The notes under the pieces: generated by a model
Databases searched by the model: none
The model's input: the letters and a program-made list of their open reading frames with translations, nothing else
What the model was told of the DNA's origin: nothing
Shown here: in pieces, positions 9,391 to 18,968 of the stretch
How the letters are laid out: each line of letters starts with the position of its first letter
Numbering within the stretch: position 1 is the first letter of the stretch
Origin: Marinilabiliaceae bacterium
GTDB taxonomy: Bacteria; Bacteroidota; Bacteroidia; Bacteroidales; Marinilabiliaceae
DNA: 60,870 nt
Assembly (NCBI GenBank): GCA_016933045.1
Contig: JAFGBR010000021.1
Span: forward strand, 88,886 to 149,755
Direction: 5' to 3'
Program-made: the position numbers and the translations under genes

Positions 9391-9431
9391 AGAAGTTGCC
9401 CTTAAAGGACTATAGGGTGACTTCTTTTTTT
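9391..9431 (+). terminator. Intercistronic hairpin with U-tract between pstS and pstC
   Basis: A 12-bp stem (9391-9402 with 9414-9425, including two G-U pairs) closes an 11-nt loop and is followed directly by seven Ts. This is the form of an intrinsic terminator. It ends 12 nt before pstC, inside an otherwise continuous operon, and should reduce read-through into pstC-pstA-pstB-phoU or protect the pstS mRNA 3' end. Confidence 0.75.
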
Positions 9432-9443
9432 ATATAGCAAACA

Positions 9444-10325
9444 ATGAGCAGGAAATTAACGGAGAGATCGATTGAAGGAGGCTTAAAGCTAAGTGCTGTT
9501 TTAACAATTGCAACAACTTTGGCTATTTTATATGTTCTTATTTCCGAATCTGCGGTGTTTTTTAAAGAGGTTTCAATTATTGAGTTTTTGACTGAAACAC
9601 GATGGACTCCTCTTTTTGAAAGTAAGCACTTTGGTATTTTACCACTTCTTTCGGGAACATTACTTACTACTTTTATATCAATATTGGTTGCTCTTCCTAT
9701 TGGACTTACAATAGCAGTGTATTTAAGTGAATATGCCAGACCAAGGTTTAGAAGATCAATAAAGCCACTTTTGGAAATACTTGCTGCTGTACCTACTGTT
9801 GTTTATGGTTATTTTGCTTTAATGACGGTTACACCGGCTTTAAAAATGTTATTGCCGGGGTTGTCGGGGTTTAACTCTCTTTCGGCGGGTATTGTTATGG
9901 GAATTATGATTATTCCCCTTATTTCGTCCTTAAGTGAAGATGCTTTGCAATCGGTTCCTAAAGCGCTAAGGGAAGCATCAATAGGAATGGGGGCAACAAA
10001 ATTTCAGACCTCGTTTAAGGTTATTGTTCCGGCTGCCTTATCGGGAATTATTGTTTCTGTTATTCTTGCAATTTCGCGGGCTATTGGTGAAACAATGATT
10101 GTGGCTATTGCGGCTGGTCAACAGCCCCGTTTAACTCTCGATCCAACGGTTGCGATTGAAACTATAACCACTTACATTGTGCAGGTTAGTTTGGGCGATG
10201 TTCAACATGGATCGGTTGAATATCAAACTATTTTTGCAGCAGGTATTACCCTCTTTATTTTCACATTTGTGTTAAACAGTGTTAGTTTTTGGATTAAGAA
10301 ACGATTTAAAGAGAGTTATGAGTAG
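9444..10325 (+). CDS. pstC: Phosphate ABC transporter permease PstC
   Basis: 293 residues with six predicted membrane segments; one of the two channel subunits of the Pst importer. Diagnostic stretches are [19 protein letters not shown], the EAA loop ([16 protein letters not shown]) and [17 protein letters not shown]. The last bases overlap the start of pstA, typical of translational coupling between partner permeases. Confidence 0.95.
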   Translation: MSRKLTERSIEGGLKLSAVLTIATTLAILYVLISESAVFFKEVSIIEFLTETRWTPLFESKHFGILPLLSGTLLTTFISILVALPIGLTIAVYLSEYARPRFRRSIKPLLEILAAVPTVVYGYFALMTVTPALKMLLPGLSGFNSLSAGIVMGIMIIPLISSLSEDALQSVPKALREASIGMGATKFQTSFKVIVPAALSGIIVSVILAISRAIGETMIVAIAAGQQPRLTLDPTVAIETITTYIVQVSLGDVQHGSVEYQTIFAAGITLFIFTFVLNSVSFWIKKRFKESYE

Positions 10326-11250
10326 TCAGGTAATTGAAATATTACAGGAAAAGAGATTGAGGTCTCAAAAGTCAGATAATCCTTTTGTGGCTCGAAGCCA
10401 TTATGCGCGATTAAATAAGTTTCGCGATAATTCCTTTAAAATAGTTGGCATAATAAGCACTTTGTTTGGATTAGCTGTTTTAGGATATTTTTTAATTGAC
10501 ATTTTTATAGATGGTGTTTCGAGGATTAATTGGGATTTCTTAACCAGTCTTCCTTCGCGAAAAGCAGAAAAAGCAGGGATTTTGCCTGCATGGACCGGTT
10601 CGGCCTGGATTTTAGGTTTAACCACACTTATTGCTCTTCCTCTTGGTGTTGCTGCGGGTATCTATTTCGAGGAGTATGCAAAGAAGAACCGATTTAACCA
10701 TTTGTTAGAGGTTAATATTGCCAATTTAGCTGGTGTCCCTTCTATTATTTACGGTATACTTGGTTTGGAGGTATTTGTCAGGATTATGGGTTTTGGTGAA
10801 ACACTATTGTCTGGTGCATTTACCCTTGCTTTATTAATATTACCTATAATTATTGTTGCAACACGTGAAGCAATAAAAGCAGTGCCAAATACTTTGCGTG
10901 AAGCATCTTATGGTTTAGGAGCTTCCAAGTGGCAAACTATTAAATGGCAAGTGCTTCCTGCTGCTTCGGGAGGTATATTAACCGGAACAATTTTGGCTTT
11001 ATCCAGGGCGGTTGGAGAAACAGCACCACTTATTGTAATTGGGGCTTTGGCTTATGTGCCTTTTGTTCCTTCAAGTCCAATGGATTCATTTACAGTATTA
11101 CCCATGCAGATTTTTAACTGGACATCGCGCCCACAGGCTGCATTTCTTGTTAATGCTGCAGCTGCGATTATCATCCTACTGGTAATCACTTTTATACTAA
11201 ATGGTATAGCAATATACTTAAGAAACAAATGGCAAAAGAAACTTATATGA
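10318..11250 (+). CDS. pstA: Phosphate ABC transporter permease PstA
   Basis: 310 residues from the ATG at 10318, which overlaps the pstC stop by 8 nt. An upstream TTG at 10279 would only add out-of-family residues. The second permease subunit has a first membrane segment near residue 45, a [20 protein letters not shown] motif, the EAA loop ([16 protein letters not shown]) and [18 protein letters not shown]. The stop codon overlaps the pstB start in an ATGA arrangement. Confidence 0.95.
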   Translation: MSSQVIEILQEKRLRSQKSDNPFVARSHYARLNKFRDNSFKIVGIISTLFGLAVLGYFLIDIFIDGVSRINWDFLTSLPSRKAEKAGILPAWTGSAWILGLTTLIALPLGVAAGIYFEEYAKKNRFNHLLEVNIANLAGVPSIIYGILGLEVFVRIMGFGETLLSGAFTLALLILPIIIVATREAIKAVPNTLREASYGLGASKWQTIKWQVLPAASGGILTGTILALSRAVGETAPLIVIGALAYVPFVPSSPMDSFTVLPMQIFNWTSRPQAAFLVNAAAAIIILLVITFILNGIAIYLRNKWQKKLI

Positions 11251-12122
11251 TGGCAAGTGAATTTGTTTTGAATAAGTCACGATCAAGTGAGTTAATTATT
11301 CCGAACACTAAACTGGAAACCGATGTTGTTGCACAATCTATTAAAATAGAATCGGGAAGACAATTGGCTGATATTAAAATATCAAGTAAAAATTTAAATG
11401 TTTATTATGGCGATAATCATGTGTTGAAAAACATTAATATGTCTATTGCCAGTAATTCTATAACTGCATTTATTGGCCCTTCGGGATGTGGAAAATCTAC
11501 ATATTTGAGGGTTTTTAACCGAATGAACGACCTTATCGACTCATTTAATATGAATGGAAAAGTTGAGGTTGATGGCTTTGATATATACGATAAGTCTGTT
11601 GAAACTGATGAATTGCGTAAAAAAATCGGTATGGTATTTCAAAAGCCTAATCCTTTTCCCAAAAGTATATATGAGAATGTGGCTTACGGCCTTAAGATAC
11701 AAGGTATCAAGAAAAAATCAGTGCTTGATGATGCGGTTGAGAAATCATTAAAACAAGCTGCGCTTTGGGAGGAGGTGAAAAGTGATCTTAAAAAGAGTGC
11801 TTTAGCTTTATCGGGAGGCCAACAACAAAGGTTGTGTATTGCCCGTACTTTGGCTGTTGAACCAAGTGTTATTCTCATGGATGAACCAACATCAGCACTT
11901 GACCCTATTGCATCTGCTAAAATTGAAGATTTAATGACTGAGCTTAAAGATCAGTACACCATTATTGTTGTTACTCATAATATGCAGCAGGCAAGCCGGG
12001 TGAGTGATTATACAGCATTTTTTTATATGGGCGATTTGATTGAATTTAGTGATACCAAGAGTATGTTTTTAAATCCGAAAAAAGAGCGAACACAAAATTA
12101 TATTACCGGACGTTTTGGTTGA
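11247..12122 (+). CDS. pstB: Phosphate ABC transporter ATP-binding protein PstB
   Basis: 291 residues from ATG 11247, which overlaps the pstA stop (ATGA); an ATG at 11229 in the same frame is the longer alternative. Walker A is GPSGCGKST and the Q-loop region is [13 protein letters not shown], typical of PstB. Signature LSGGQQQR and Walker [13 protein letters not shown] follow. There is an N-terminal extension of about 45 residues before the ABC core, longer than in many PstB proteins. It energises phosphate import at the cytoplasmic face. Confidence 0.96.
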   Translation: MMASEFVLNKSRSSELIIPNTKLETDVVAQSIKIESGRQLADIKISSKNLNVYYGDNHVLKNINMSIASNSITAFIGPSGCGKSTYLRVFNRMNDLIDSFNMNGKVEVDGFDIYDKSVETDELRKKIGMVFQKPNPFPKSIYENVAYGLKIQGIKKKSVLDDAVEKSLKQAALWEEVKSDLKKSALALSGGQQQRLCIARTLAVEPSVILMDEPTSALDPIASAKIEDLMTELKDQYTIIVVTHNMQQASRVSDYTAFFYMGDLIEFSDTKSMFLNPKKERTQNYITGRFG

Positions 12123-12187
12123 TGTGTAGTGGTAATAAATAGACTTAATTATAGCAAACAATTATTAACGCATGTTTTTTTATAAAT

Positions 12188-12874
12188 ATGAAATTATTGG
12201 AGAAAGAGCTTAAATATCTTCGTCAAAGCTTGGTGGAGATGACCATGATGGTTATTTCCCAGTTTGAAAAATCTATTGAGGCTTTTGAAAAAAATGACAA
12301 GACTCTTGCATTGGAGGTTACTGTTAATGAACGTCGTATTAATGCTTACGAGTTAAGGATGGATGCTGAGTGTGAAAATATTTTTGCTTTACATCATCCT
12401 GTTGCTGCCGATTTGCGGTTAGTAATGGCTGGGTATAATATTACTGCAACACTTGAACGAATTGCTGATAATGCTGATGCGATTGCAAAGTATGTTTTAG
12501 AGATGGATTCCCAACTGAATAGTGAAATATTGAAAGTGACTAAGTTTGGTGAGATGAGTAGTACTGCATTAAGGATGCTTAACGATGCCCTTGATGCTTT
12601 CGAGGAGTTATCGCCAGGTAAGGTATATAGTATTCATAATCAGGATATAATTTTGAATGAAATAAATATTCAGGCATCAAATATTATGGTTAGTTTAATC
12701 AAGCAATATCCTGATGATGTGAGAAATCTATTATTTCTATTTTCTACTATTAAAAAGGTTGAAAGAGTAGGTGATTTGGTTAAAAATATTGCAGAAGAGA
12801 TTATTTTTTATTTCGATGCTAAAACTATTAAGCACACTTACCCTGATTCTTCGGCTGTTATTAATGATTTGTAA
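12188..12874 (+). CDS. phoU: Phosphate signalling/transport regulator PhoU
   Basis: 228 residues, all helical, with the two three-helix repeats of PhoU. The first contains EXXXD-type metal motifs (ERIADNADAIAKYV) and the second the matching VERVGDLVKNIAEEI. PhoU links the Pst transporter to the phosphate two-component system and restrains the response when phosphate is plentiful. It is last in the pst operon, 65 nt after pstB, and ends before a bidirectional terminator. No PhoR/PhoB-type pair is in the window. Confidence 0.95.
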   Translation: MKLLEKELKYLRQSLVEMTMMVISQFEKSIEAFEKNDKTLALEVTVNERRINAYELRMDAECENIFALHHPVAADLRLVMAGYNITATLERIADNADAIAKYVLEMDSQLNSEILKVTKFGEMSSTALRMLNDALDAFEELSPGKVYSIHNQDIILNEINIQASNIMVSLIKQYPDDVRNLLFLFSTIKKVERVGDLVKNIAEEIIFYFDAKTIKHTYPDSSAVINDL

Positions 12875-12939
12875 ATGGTTATGTATTATAATGAGTTATT
12901 TGTATGTTTCTATATAAATAATATATACAGGGATTAATA

Positions 12940-12979
12940 AAAAAAAGGAGGATATTGTTTTTAATGCCCTCCTTTTTTT
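12940..12979. terminator. Bidirectional terminator between phoU and carB
   Basis: A-tract plus GGAGG (12940-12951) pairs with CCTCC plus a T-tract (12968-12979) around a 16-nt loop. It works as an intrinsic terminator for phoU and for the convergent carB. Confidence 0.85.
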
Positions 12980-12997
12980 ATTACGTTAAATGTGAAA

Positions 12998-15900
12998 TTA
13001 CTTATATTCGTCCCAGCTTTTTATTGAAATATCGTCAATACTCATGCGACAAAAAGCATTAATAAATGCACTTGCTAATCGGGCATTGGTTATTAACGGT
13101 ATGTTAAAGTCGACTGAACTTCTTCGTATAGTATAACCGTTACTCAATTCTTCAGTACTAAGATTTTTAGGAATGTTAATAACCAAGTGTAGTTTTTTAT
13201 TCCTTATGTAATCAAGTGTATTTGGTTTTTTGTCCGATTCATCGGGCCAATATAGTAAAGTAGAATTAACACCGTTTTCTTTAAAAAATTTGTGTGTTCC
13301 TGCTGTGGCAAAAATGTTGTAACCTTTTTCTTGTAATAATTTTGCTGCTGATAGTAGTTCAAGCTTGGATCGAACAGGTCCTGATGATATTAAAATATTT
13401 TTTTCCGGGATTTTGTAGCCAACAGCAATCATCGATTGAAGAACTGCATCGTAATAATCAACTCCAATACAACCAACTTCGCCTGTCGAGGCCATATCTA
13501 CTCCTAATACAGGGTCGGCTTTTTGTAATCGTGCAAATGAGAACTGTGGTGCTTTTATGCCTACACAATCTAATTCAAATAGGTTCTTGCTTGGTTTTTC
13601 AACCGGTAACCCCAGCATAACGCGTGTTGCAATATCAATTAAGTTTACTTTAAGAACTTTCGATACAAACGGGAAACTACGCGATGCACGAAGGTTGCAT
13701 TCAATCACTTTTATGTCGTTATCTTTTGCTAATAACTGCATGTTAAATGGACCTGAAATATTTAGAGCTTTTGCAATTTCTCTTGATATTTTTTTAATAC
13801 GACGAATGGTTTCGATGTAAAGTTTTTGAGGAGGGAAAACAATTGTTGCATCGCCCGAATGAACTCCGGCAAATTCTATATGCTCACTAATTGCATAGGC
13901 AACAATTTCACCATTTTTTGCAACAGCATCAATTTCAATTTCTTTAGCTTCTTCAATAAATTCAGATACTACTACTGGGTGTTGTTTCGATACATTGGCA
14001 GCAAGGGTTAAGAAATGTTCCATCTCATCTTTGTTTGAAACAACATTCATGGCTGCGCCCGAAAGTACATAAGAAGGACGAACTAGGACTGGGAAGCCAA
14101 CTTCATCAACAAAACGGTAAATATCATCAATGGTAGTTAACTGTTTCCAACGAGGCTGATCTACTTTTAAGTCATCCAGCAGACTTGAGAATTTATTACG
14201 GTCTTCAGCTCTGTCAATGTCCAATGGTGATGTTCCTAAAATGGGTACGTTTTGCGAGTGAAGTTTCATTGCCAAATTATTTGGAATCTGACCACCTACC
14301 GATACTATAACCCCTTTGGGTTTTTCCATATCGATTATGTCTAATACCCGTTCTAATGTTAACTCATCGAAATATAAACGGCTGCAAGCATCGTAGTCTG
14401 TACTTACAGTTTCGGGGTTGTAATTAATCATTATTGACCGATAGCCTTCTTGCGAGTTAATGGTGTTTAAGGCATTAACACTACACCAGTCAAACTCAAC
14501 CGACGATCCGATTCGATAAGCTCCGGAGCCAAGTACAATTACTGATTTTTGATCGTCAACAAATTCAATGTCGTTTTCACTTCCGCTGTATGTAATATAT
14601 AAGTAGTTTATTTGTGCTGGAAATTCCCCTGCTAATGTGTCAATTTGTTTTACTACTGGTAAAATGCCTTTTGTTTTTCTGTGAGTTCTTACTGCAAGTA
14701 ATCCGTCTTGAATATTTTCTCCCGGAACTTTTAATACCAATCGGGCAATTTGAAAATCGGAATAGCCCATTTTTTTTGCCAATAACAAATCAGTATCGGG
14801 TAGTTCTTTAAGAGAATTATATTTGGTTAATACTTTTTCGTGATCGGTTATGTTCTTAAGTTTTTCGAGGAACCACTTGTCAATTTTTGTTAAGTCGTAA
14901 ATCTGGTCAACGGTATATCCTGCCTGTAAAGCATCAGCAATGGCAAAAATACGTTGATCAGTTGGTTCGGCTAATTCTGTGTCAATATCTACACCTTTCA
15001 TTGGATGGTTAGCAACGAAACCATGCGAGCCTTGTCCTACCATTCGAAGTCCTTTTTGAATTGCTTCTTCAAAAGTTCTGCCAATGGCCATTATTTCACC
15101 CACACTTTTCATGCTTGATCCGATTTGTTTGGATACACCGCTAAATTTATTCAAGTCCCAACGGGGTATTTTACAAACAATATAATCGAGTGCAGGTTCG
15201 AAAAATGTTGATGTTACTTTAGTAACTGAGTTTTTCAATTCGAAAAGTCCGTATCCTAAACCTAATTTGGCAGCAACAAATGCTAATGGGTATCCGGTTG
15301 CTTTTGATGCAAGTGCCGAAGAACGAGATAAACGGGCATTTACTTCGATAACACGATAGTCCTCCGAAAATGGATCCAATGCATATTGTACATTACACTC
15401 TCCAACAACTCCTACGTGGCGAATTATTTTTATTGCCAACTCTCTAAGTTTGTGATATTCTGAGTTTGATAGAGTTTGCGATGGTGCAACAACAATACTT
15501 TCGCCAGTGTGTATGCCAAGTGGATCGAAGTTTTCCATGTTACATACTGTGATGCAGTTATTGTATGCATCACGTACTACTTCGTATTCAACTTCTTTCC
15601 ATCCTTTCAACGACTCTTCAACTAAAATCTGATTTGAGTAAGAGAAAGCATTTTCAGCTCGTTGAATTAGTTCTTCTTCATTCTCGCAAAATCCACTGCC
15701 CATGCCACCTAATGTGTAGGCTGCTCGAATAATTATTGGAAATCCAATTTTTTTCGACGCTTTTATTGCTTCTTCAACTGAAGTAACTGCTACACTTATA
15801 GGTGTTTTTACGTCTATTTCGGCCAGTTTATTTGCGAATATTTCGCGGTCTTCGGTTTCAATAATTGATTGAACAGGCGTGCCAAGTACTTCTACTTTGT

Positions 15901-16225
15901 ATTTTTCTAATATTCCGGCTTCGAATAGTTTTACTCCGCAGTTTAATGCTGTTTGTCCTCCAAAAGCAAGAAGAATTCCGTCAGGATTCTCTTTTTTTAT
16001 TACCTGCTCTACAAAAAATGGAGTAACTGGTAAAAAATATATTTTATCGGCAATATTTTCGGATGTTTGGATAGTAGCGATATTCGGATTGATCAGGACT
16101 GTATATACTCCTTCTTCTTTAAGTGCTTTTAGTGCTTGAGAACCAGAGTAATCGAATTCTCCTGCTTCACCAATTTTTAAAGCTCCCGATCCTAAAATGA
16201 TGGCCTTTTTAACGTCTTTCTTCAT
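12998..16225 (-). CDS. carB: Carbamoyl-phosphate synthase large subunit
   Basis: 1075 residues, full length, with two homologous ATP-grasp halves (the N-terminal half makes carboxyphosphate, the C-terminal half phosphorylates carbamate) and a C-terminal MGS-like allosteric domain from about residue 935. Typical motifs include ILGSGALKIGEAGEFDYSGS, GGQTALNCGV, NARLSRSSALASKATGYPLA and the second-half ECNLRASRSFPFVSKV. It provides carbamoyl phosphate for arginine and pyrimidines. It diverges from argR across a 234-bp control region with ARG boxes, while its partner carA lies 15 kb away at the other end of the arg cluster. Confidence 0.98.
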   Translation of the reverse strand: MKKDVKKAIILGSGALKIGEAGEFDYSGSQALKALKEEGVYTVLINPNIATIQTSENIADKIYFLPVTPFFVEQVIKKENPDGILLAFGGQTALNCGVKLFEAGILEKYKVEVLGTPVQSIIETEDREIFANKLAEIDVKTPISVAVTSVEEAIKASKKIGFPIIIRAAYTLGGMGSGFCENEEELIQRAENAFSYSNQILVEESLKGWKEVEYEVVRDAYNNCITVCNMENFDPLGIHTGESIVVAPSQTLSNSEYHKLRELAIKIIRHVGVVGECNVQYALDPFSEDYRVIEVNARLSRSSALASKATGYPLAFVAAKLGLGYGLFELKNSVTKVTSTFFEPALDYIVCKIPRWDLNKFSGVSKQIGSSMKSVGEIMAIGRTFEEAIQKGLRMVGQGSHGFVANHPMKGVDIDTELAEPTDQRIFAIADALQAGYTVDQIYDLTKIDKWFLEKLKNITDHEKVLTKYNSLKELPDTDLLLAKKMGYSDFQIARLVLKVPGENIQDGLLAVRTHRKTKGILPVVKQIDTLAGEFPAQINYLYITYSGSENDIEFVDDQKSVIVLGSGAYRIGSSVEFDWCSVNALNTINSQEGYRSIMINYNPETVSTDYDACSRLYFDELTLERVLDIIDMEKPKGVIVSVGGQIPNNLAMKLHSQNVPILGTSPLDIDRAEDRNKFSSLLDDLKVDQPRWKQLTTIDDIYRFVDEVGFPVLVRPSYVLSGAAMNVVSNKDEMEHFLTLAANVSKQHPVVVSEFIEEAKEIEIDAVAKNGEIVAYAISEHIEFAGVHSGDATIVFPPQKLYIETIRRIKKISREIAKALNISGPFNMQLLAKDNDIKVIECNLRASRSFPFVSKVLKVNLIDIATRVMLGLPVEKPSKNLFELDCVGIKAPQFSFARLQKADPVLGVDMASTGEVGCIGVDYYDAVLQSMIAVGYKIPEKNILISSGPVRSKLELLSAAKLLQEKGYNIFATAGTHKFFKENGVNSTLLYWPDESDKKPNTLDYIRNKKLHLVINIPKNLSTEELSNGYTIRRSSVDFNIPLITNARLASAFINAFCRMSIDDISIKSWDEYK

Positions 16226-16348
16226 TGCTTGCTGCTATTATTTATTGTTTTGACTCATTTCCCTTTCATTTTTCTGATAAAGTACTGATAGTTATATGTG
16301 AACGCATTTTTTTTGCGTAAAAAACATATCCAGGTGTTTTTATCGCGA

Positions 16349-16356
16349 CAAAAATA
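16349..16356 (-). promoter_or_regulatory. Candidate carB -7 box
   Basis: The complement of 16349-16356 reads TATTTTTG, matching TAnnTTTG. The -33 box is poor (only CAA on the plus strand at 16381, 24 nt away). Transcription would begin about 115 nt before carB, with the ARG boxes 40-90 nt upstream. Confidence 0.4.
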
Positions 16357-16376
16357 CAATTTTTTTACTAAAACCT

Positions 16377-16406
16377 TTTGCAATATTTTATATTTGAATA
16401 TTTTTG
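16377..16406 (+). promoter_or_regulatory. argR operon promoter
   Basis: TTTG (16377-16380), 18 nt, then TATTTTTG (16399-16406) fits the Bacteroidetes sigma consensus with correct spacing. Transcription should start near 16413, inside the ARG box region, about 47 nt before argR. Confidence 0.65.
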
Positions 16407-16429
16407 CAATTGAAATGAATATATATTCA
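16395..16429. promoter_or_regulatory. Two ARG boxes (ArgR operators)
   Basis: TGAATATATATTCA (16416-16429) is a perfect palindrome equal to the classical ARG-box core TGAAT-WWWW-ATTCA. A degenerate copy, TGAATATTTTTGCA, lies at 16395-16408. Their centres are 21 bp apart, the same two-turn spacing seen in paired ARG boxes of proteobacterial ArgR. The first overlaps the -7 box and the second overlaps the expected start site, an arrangement suited to repression. Confidence 0.7.
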
Positions 16430-16459
16430 TGTTGAGTGTTGTAATTTAATTTTTTTAGA

Positions 16460-16939
16460 GTGAAAATAAAGTCGCAAAGATTAGTTGCTATACGAAAAAT
16501 CATCCAAACACAAAAGGTTAGTAGCCAGGATGAGTTGCTTGTATTGCTTGAAAGTTCTGGACATATTACTACCCAGGCAACATTATCACGCGATTTGAAG
16601 TTTTTGAAAGTTGCTAAAGTTGCTGATCCTGAACTTGGATATATTTATTCGTTGGGCGATGCTGTATTTAAAAAGTCCGAAGAAGATTCGATTGATGATT
16701 TTCCGATGAACGGAGTTAAATCGATTGAATTTTCGGGGAATATGGCGGTAATGAAAACCCGTCCCGGTTTTGCTAATGGTGTTGCTTTTGTTATTGATAG
16801 TCATGGCCTTTATGAAGTGCTAGGCACTATTGCAGGTGATGATACTATTTTATTAATTGCCAGAGAAGGGGTAAGTAAGGCTGATGTTGTTCATGCATTA
16901 GCTCTGTTTATTCCTGGTTTAGAAGATATGGTTTTATAA
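16460..16939 (+). CDS. argR: Arginine repressor
   Basis: 159 residues from GTG 16460. The N-terminal winged helix has the recognition stretch TQATLSRDLKFLKV (residues about 38-51). The C-terminal hexamerisation and arginine-binding domain has GTIAGDDTILLIAR, whose double Asp binds arginine. It binds ARG boxes when arginine is abundant. Being first in the arg cluster with operators in its own promoter, it is probably autoregulated and controls both the arg operon and divergent carB. Confidence 0.95.
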   Translation: MKIKSQRLVAIRKIIQTQKVSSQDELLVLLESSGHITTQATLSRDLKFLKVAKVADPELGYIYSLGDAVFKKSEEDSIDDFPMNGVKSIEFSGNMAVMKTRPGFANGVAFVIDSHGLYEVLGTIAGDDTILLIAREGVSKADVVHALALFIPGLEDMVL

Positions 16940-16955
16940 TTGATTGTTGCAAAAA

Positions 16956-17642
16956 ATGACCCCAAATTTAAAAATAGAGATTGCTACAGAAGAGCATCTT
17001 GGTTATGTTGAAGAAATACTTCAGACTATTGCTGATGCAGCAAAGGTTAGAGGAACCGGTATTGCAAAACGATCCCCGGAATATGTGGCCCAAAAAATGA
17101 AAGAAGGTAAAGCTATCATTGCACTTAGTGATGGTGAATTTGCCGGTTTTTGTTACATTGAGTCGTGGGGGCATGAAAAATTTGTCGCAAACTCCGGTTT
17201 AATCGTTGTTGAGAAATTTCGAGGTCATGGTTTGGCTAAGGATATTAAAAAGAAAGCTTTTGAATTATCGAGAACCAGGTATCCTGATGCTAAAATTTTT
17301 GGATTGACTACCGGATTGGCTGTGATGAAGATTAATTCGGAACTTGGTTACAGACCTGTAACTTTTTCGGAATTAACAGATGATGAGGCATTTTGGAAAG
17401 GATGCCAAAGCTGTGTTAATTACGATATTTTGGTAAGAACCAATCGAAAGCATTGCTTATGTACCGGAATGTTGTTTGACCCTTCGTGGAGTAATAAAAA
17501 GAATAAACAAGAGGTTAAGCATAAACTATCGGTATATGGTCGTTGGTTAAAGTTTAAGCAGTTTGTTTTGGAAAAAACACGTCGTCCTAATGGCAGTGGA
17601 TTAAATGGTAAAAAATCATTGATGGCAAAAATTGGATTTTAA
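16956..17642 (+). CDS. GNAT acyltransferase, probable N-acyl (acetyl/succinyl) glutamate synthase
   Basis: 228 residues from ATG 16956; in-frame TTG codons at 16944 and 16947 add only four residues. It is a GNAT fold with the acyl-CoA pyrophosphate loop RGHGLA at residues 89-94 and the C-terminal GNAT helix/strand around LGYRPV. A C-terminal extension holds C150-x2-C153 and H166-C167-x-C169, which may bind a metal. Position right after argR and before argG is where the first step of arginine synthesis is missing (no classical argA or argJ is seen), so it most likely acylates glutamate. Given the succinyl-specific transcarbamylase in the same cluster, succinyl-CoA may be the donor. That last step is inference. 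Confidence 0.75.
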   Translation: MTPNLKIEIATEEHLGYVEEILQTIADAAKVRGTGIAKRSPEYVAQKMKEGKAIIALSDGEFAGFCYIESWGHEKFVANSGLIVVEKFRGHGLAKDIKKKAFELSRTRYPDAKIFGLTTGLAVMKINSELGYRPVTFSELTDDEAFWKGCQSCVNYDILVRTNRKHCLCTGMLFDPSWSNKKNKQEVKHKLSVYGRWLKFKQFVLEKTRRPNGSGLNGKKSLMAKIGF

Positions 17643-17651
17643 ATTGAGAAA

Positions 17652-17663
17652 CAAACATGTTTG
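17652..17663. promoter_or_regulatory. 12-bp palindrome in the GNAT-argG spacer
   Basis: CAAACATGTTTG is a perfect palindrome 10 nt after the GNAT stop codon in a 117-nt spacer. A half ARG box (TGAAT, 17705-17709) follows downstream. The function is unknown; it could be an operator or chance. Confidence 0.25.
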
Positions 17664-17759
17664 AAATTTAACACGATTTGTCCTTATATATAGGGAAATA
17701 GGTATGAATATATTTATGTGAGTTTCACGAAACCAATTAATTAACTAAAAAATATTCGA

Positions 17760-18965
17760 GTGAAAGAAAAAGTAGTATTAGCTTACAGTGGGGGACTAGA
17801 TACCTCATTTTGCGTAAAGTATTTGTCAATTGAAAAAAACCTTGAGGTTTATTCTGCAATTGCAAATACCGGTGGTTTTGACGAAGAAGAAGTTAAATCA
17901 ATTGAAGAAAAGGCTTACCAGTTAGGTGTTGTTAAACACGAAACTTTGGATGTTACTGATTCTTACTATCGTAATTGTATTCGATATATGATTTATGGTA
18001 ATATCTTAAAAAATAATACCTATCCTTTATCTGTTAGTTCAGAACGTATTTTCCAGGCATTGGCTATTGTTGATTATGCACGTAAAATTGGAGCTAAATA
18101 TATTGCTCATGGTAGTACAGGAGCAGGTAATGATCAGGTTCGTTTTGATTTGACATTCCAAATTCTGGCTCCTGAAATTAAAATCATAACCCCAATTCGC
18201 GACTTATTATTATCGCGCGAAGCCGAAATTGAATATTTGAAAAATCTGGGAGTTGAGCGTGATTGGAAAAAAATGGAGTACTCAATAAATAAAGGTCTTT
18301 GGGGTACAAGTATTGGAGGTAAAGAAACTCTTACTTCAGATAAAGGTTTACCCGAATCGGCATATCCAAGTCAGTTGCTGACTGATCAGGAAGAAGATCT
18401 TGAAATTGAATTTGTAAAAGGTGAAATTCATTCTGTTAATGGTAAAAAATTTACTAATCATGTTGATGCCATTAAAGTAATTGAGTCTATTGGCTCAAAA
18501 CATGCTGTTGGTCGTGATACTCATGTTGGCGATACAATAATTGGCATTAAAGGTCGCGTAGGTTTTGAGGCTGCTGCTCCTATGATAATTATTAAAGCTC
18601 ATCATGTTCTTGAAAAACATACATTAACAAAATGGCAAATGTACTGGAAAGAGCAGTTGTCGAACTGGTATGGAATGTTGTTGCACGAGGCTCAATATCT
18701 TGAGCCGGTTATGCGCGATATTGAAAAGTTTCTCGATAATAGTCAGACTAACGTTACAGGTAAAGTGTTTATCAAGTTAAAACCATATCGTTTCGAAGTG
18801 GTTGGAATTGAATCAAGTCATGATTTAATGAAATCGGGTTTTGGCGATTATGGTGAGGTTAATAAAGCATGGACAGGTGCTGATGTGCAAGGGTTTACTA
18901 CTATCTTAGGGAATCATTTGAAGATATTTAACAACGTAAATAAAGGACAACTCGATATTAAATAA
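17760..18965 (+). CDS. argG: Argininosuccinate synthase
   Basis: 401 residues from GTG 17760. It joins citrulline and aspartate with ATP to give argininosuccinate. The N-terminal PP-loop is AYSGGLDTSFCVKYL (residues 8-22), followed by the AHGSTGAGNDQVRFDL motif and GRDTHVGDTIIGIKGRVG. Length and motifs are ordinary for the Bacteroidetes ArgG type. It is 117 nt after the GNAT gene and 3 nt before argC. Confidence 0.97.
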   Translation: MKEKVVLAYSGGLDTSFCVKYLSIEKNLEVYSAIANTGGFDEEEVKSIEEKAYQLGVVKHETLDVTDSYYRNCIRYMIYGNILKNNTYPLSVSSERIFQALAIVDYARKIGAKYIAHGSTGAGNDQVRFDLTFQILAPEIKIITPIRDLLLSREAEIEYLKNLGVERDWKKMEYSINKGLWGTSIGGKETLTSDKGLPESAYPSQLLTDQEEDLEIEFVKGEIHSVNGKKFTNHVDAIKVIESIGSKHAVGRDTHVGDTIIGIKGRVGFEAAAPMIIIKAHHVLEKHTLTKWQMYWKEQLSNWYGMLLHEAQYLEPVMRDIEKFLDNSQTNVTGKVFIKLKPYRFEVVGIESSHDLMKSGFGDYGEVNKAWTGADVQGFTTILGNHLKIFNNVNKGQLDIK

Positions 18966-18968
18966 AGC

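Noticed and set aside
16255-16503. Minus-strand frame of 82 codons over the argR-carB control region
   Set aside because: It covers the promoter and ARG boxes and the argR start. Its Lys/Phe/Ile-rich translation reflects AT content, not a protein.
17705-17718. Possible third ARG box before argG
   Set aside because: Only the left half (TGAAT) matches; the right half shares one of five bases, so it is not reported as an operator.
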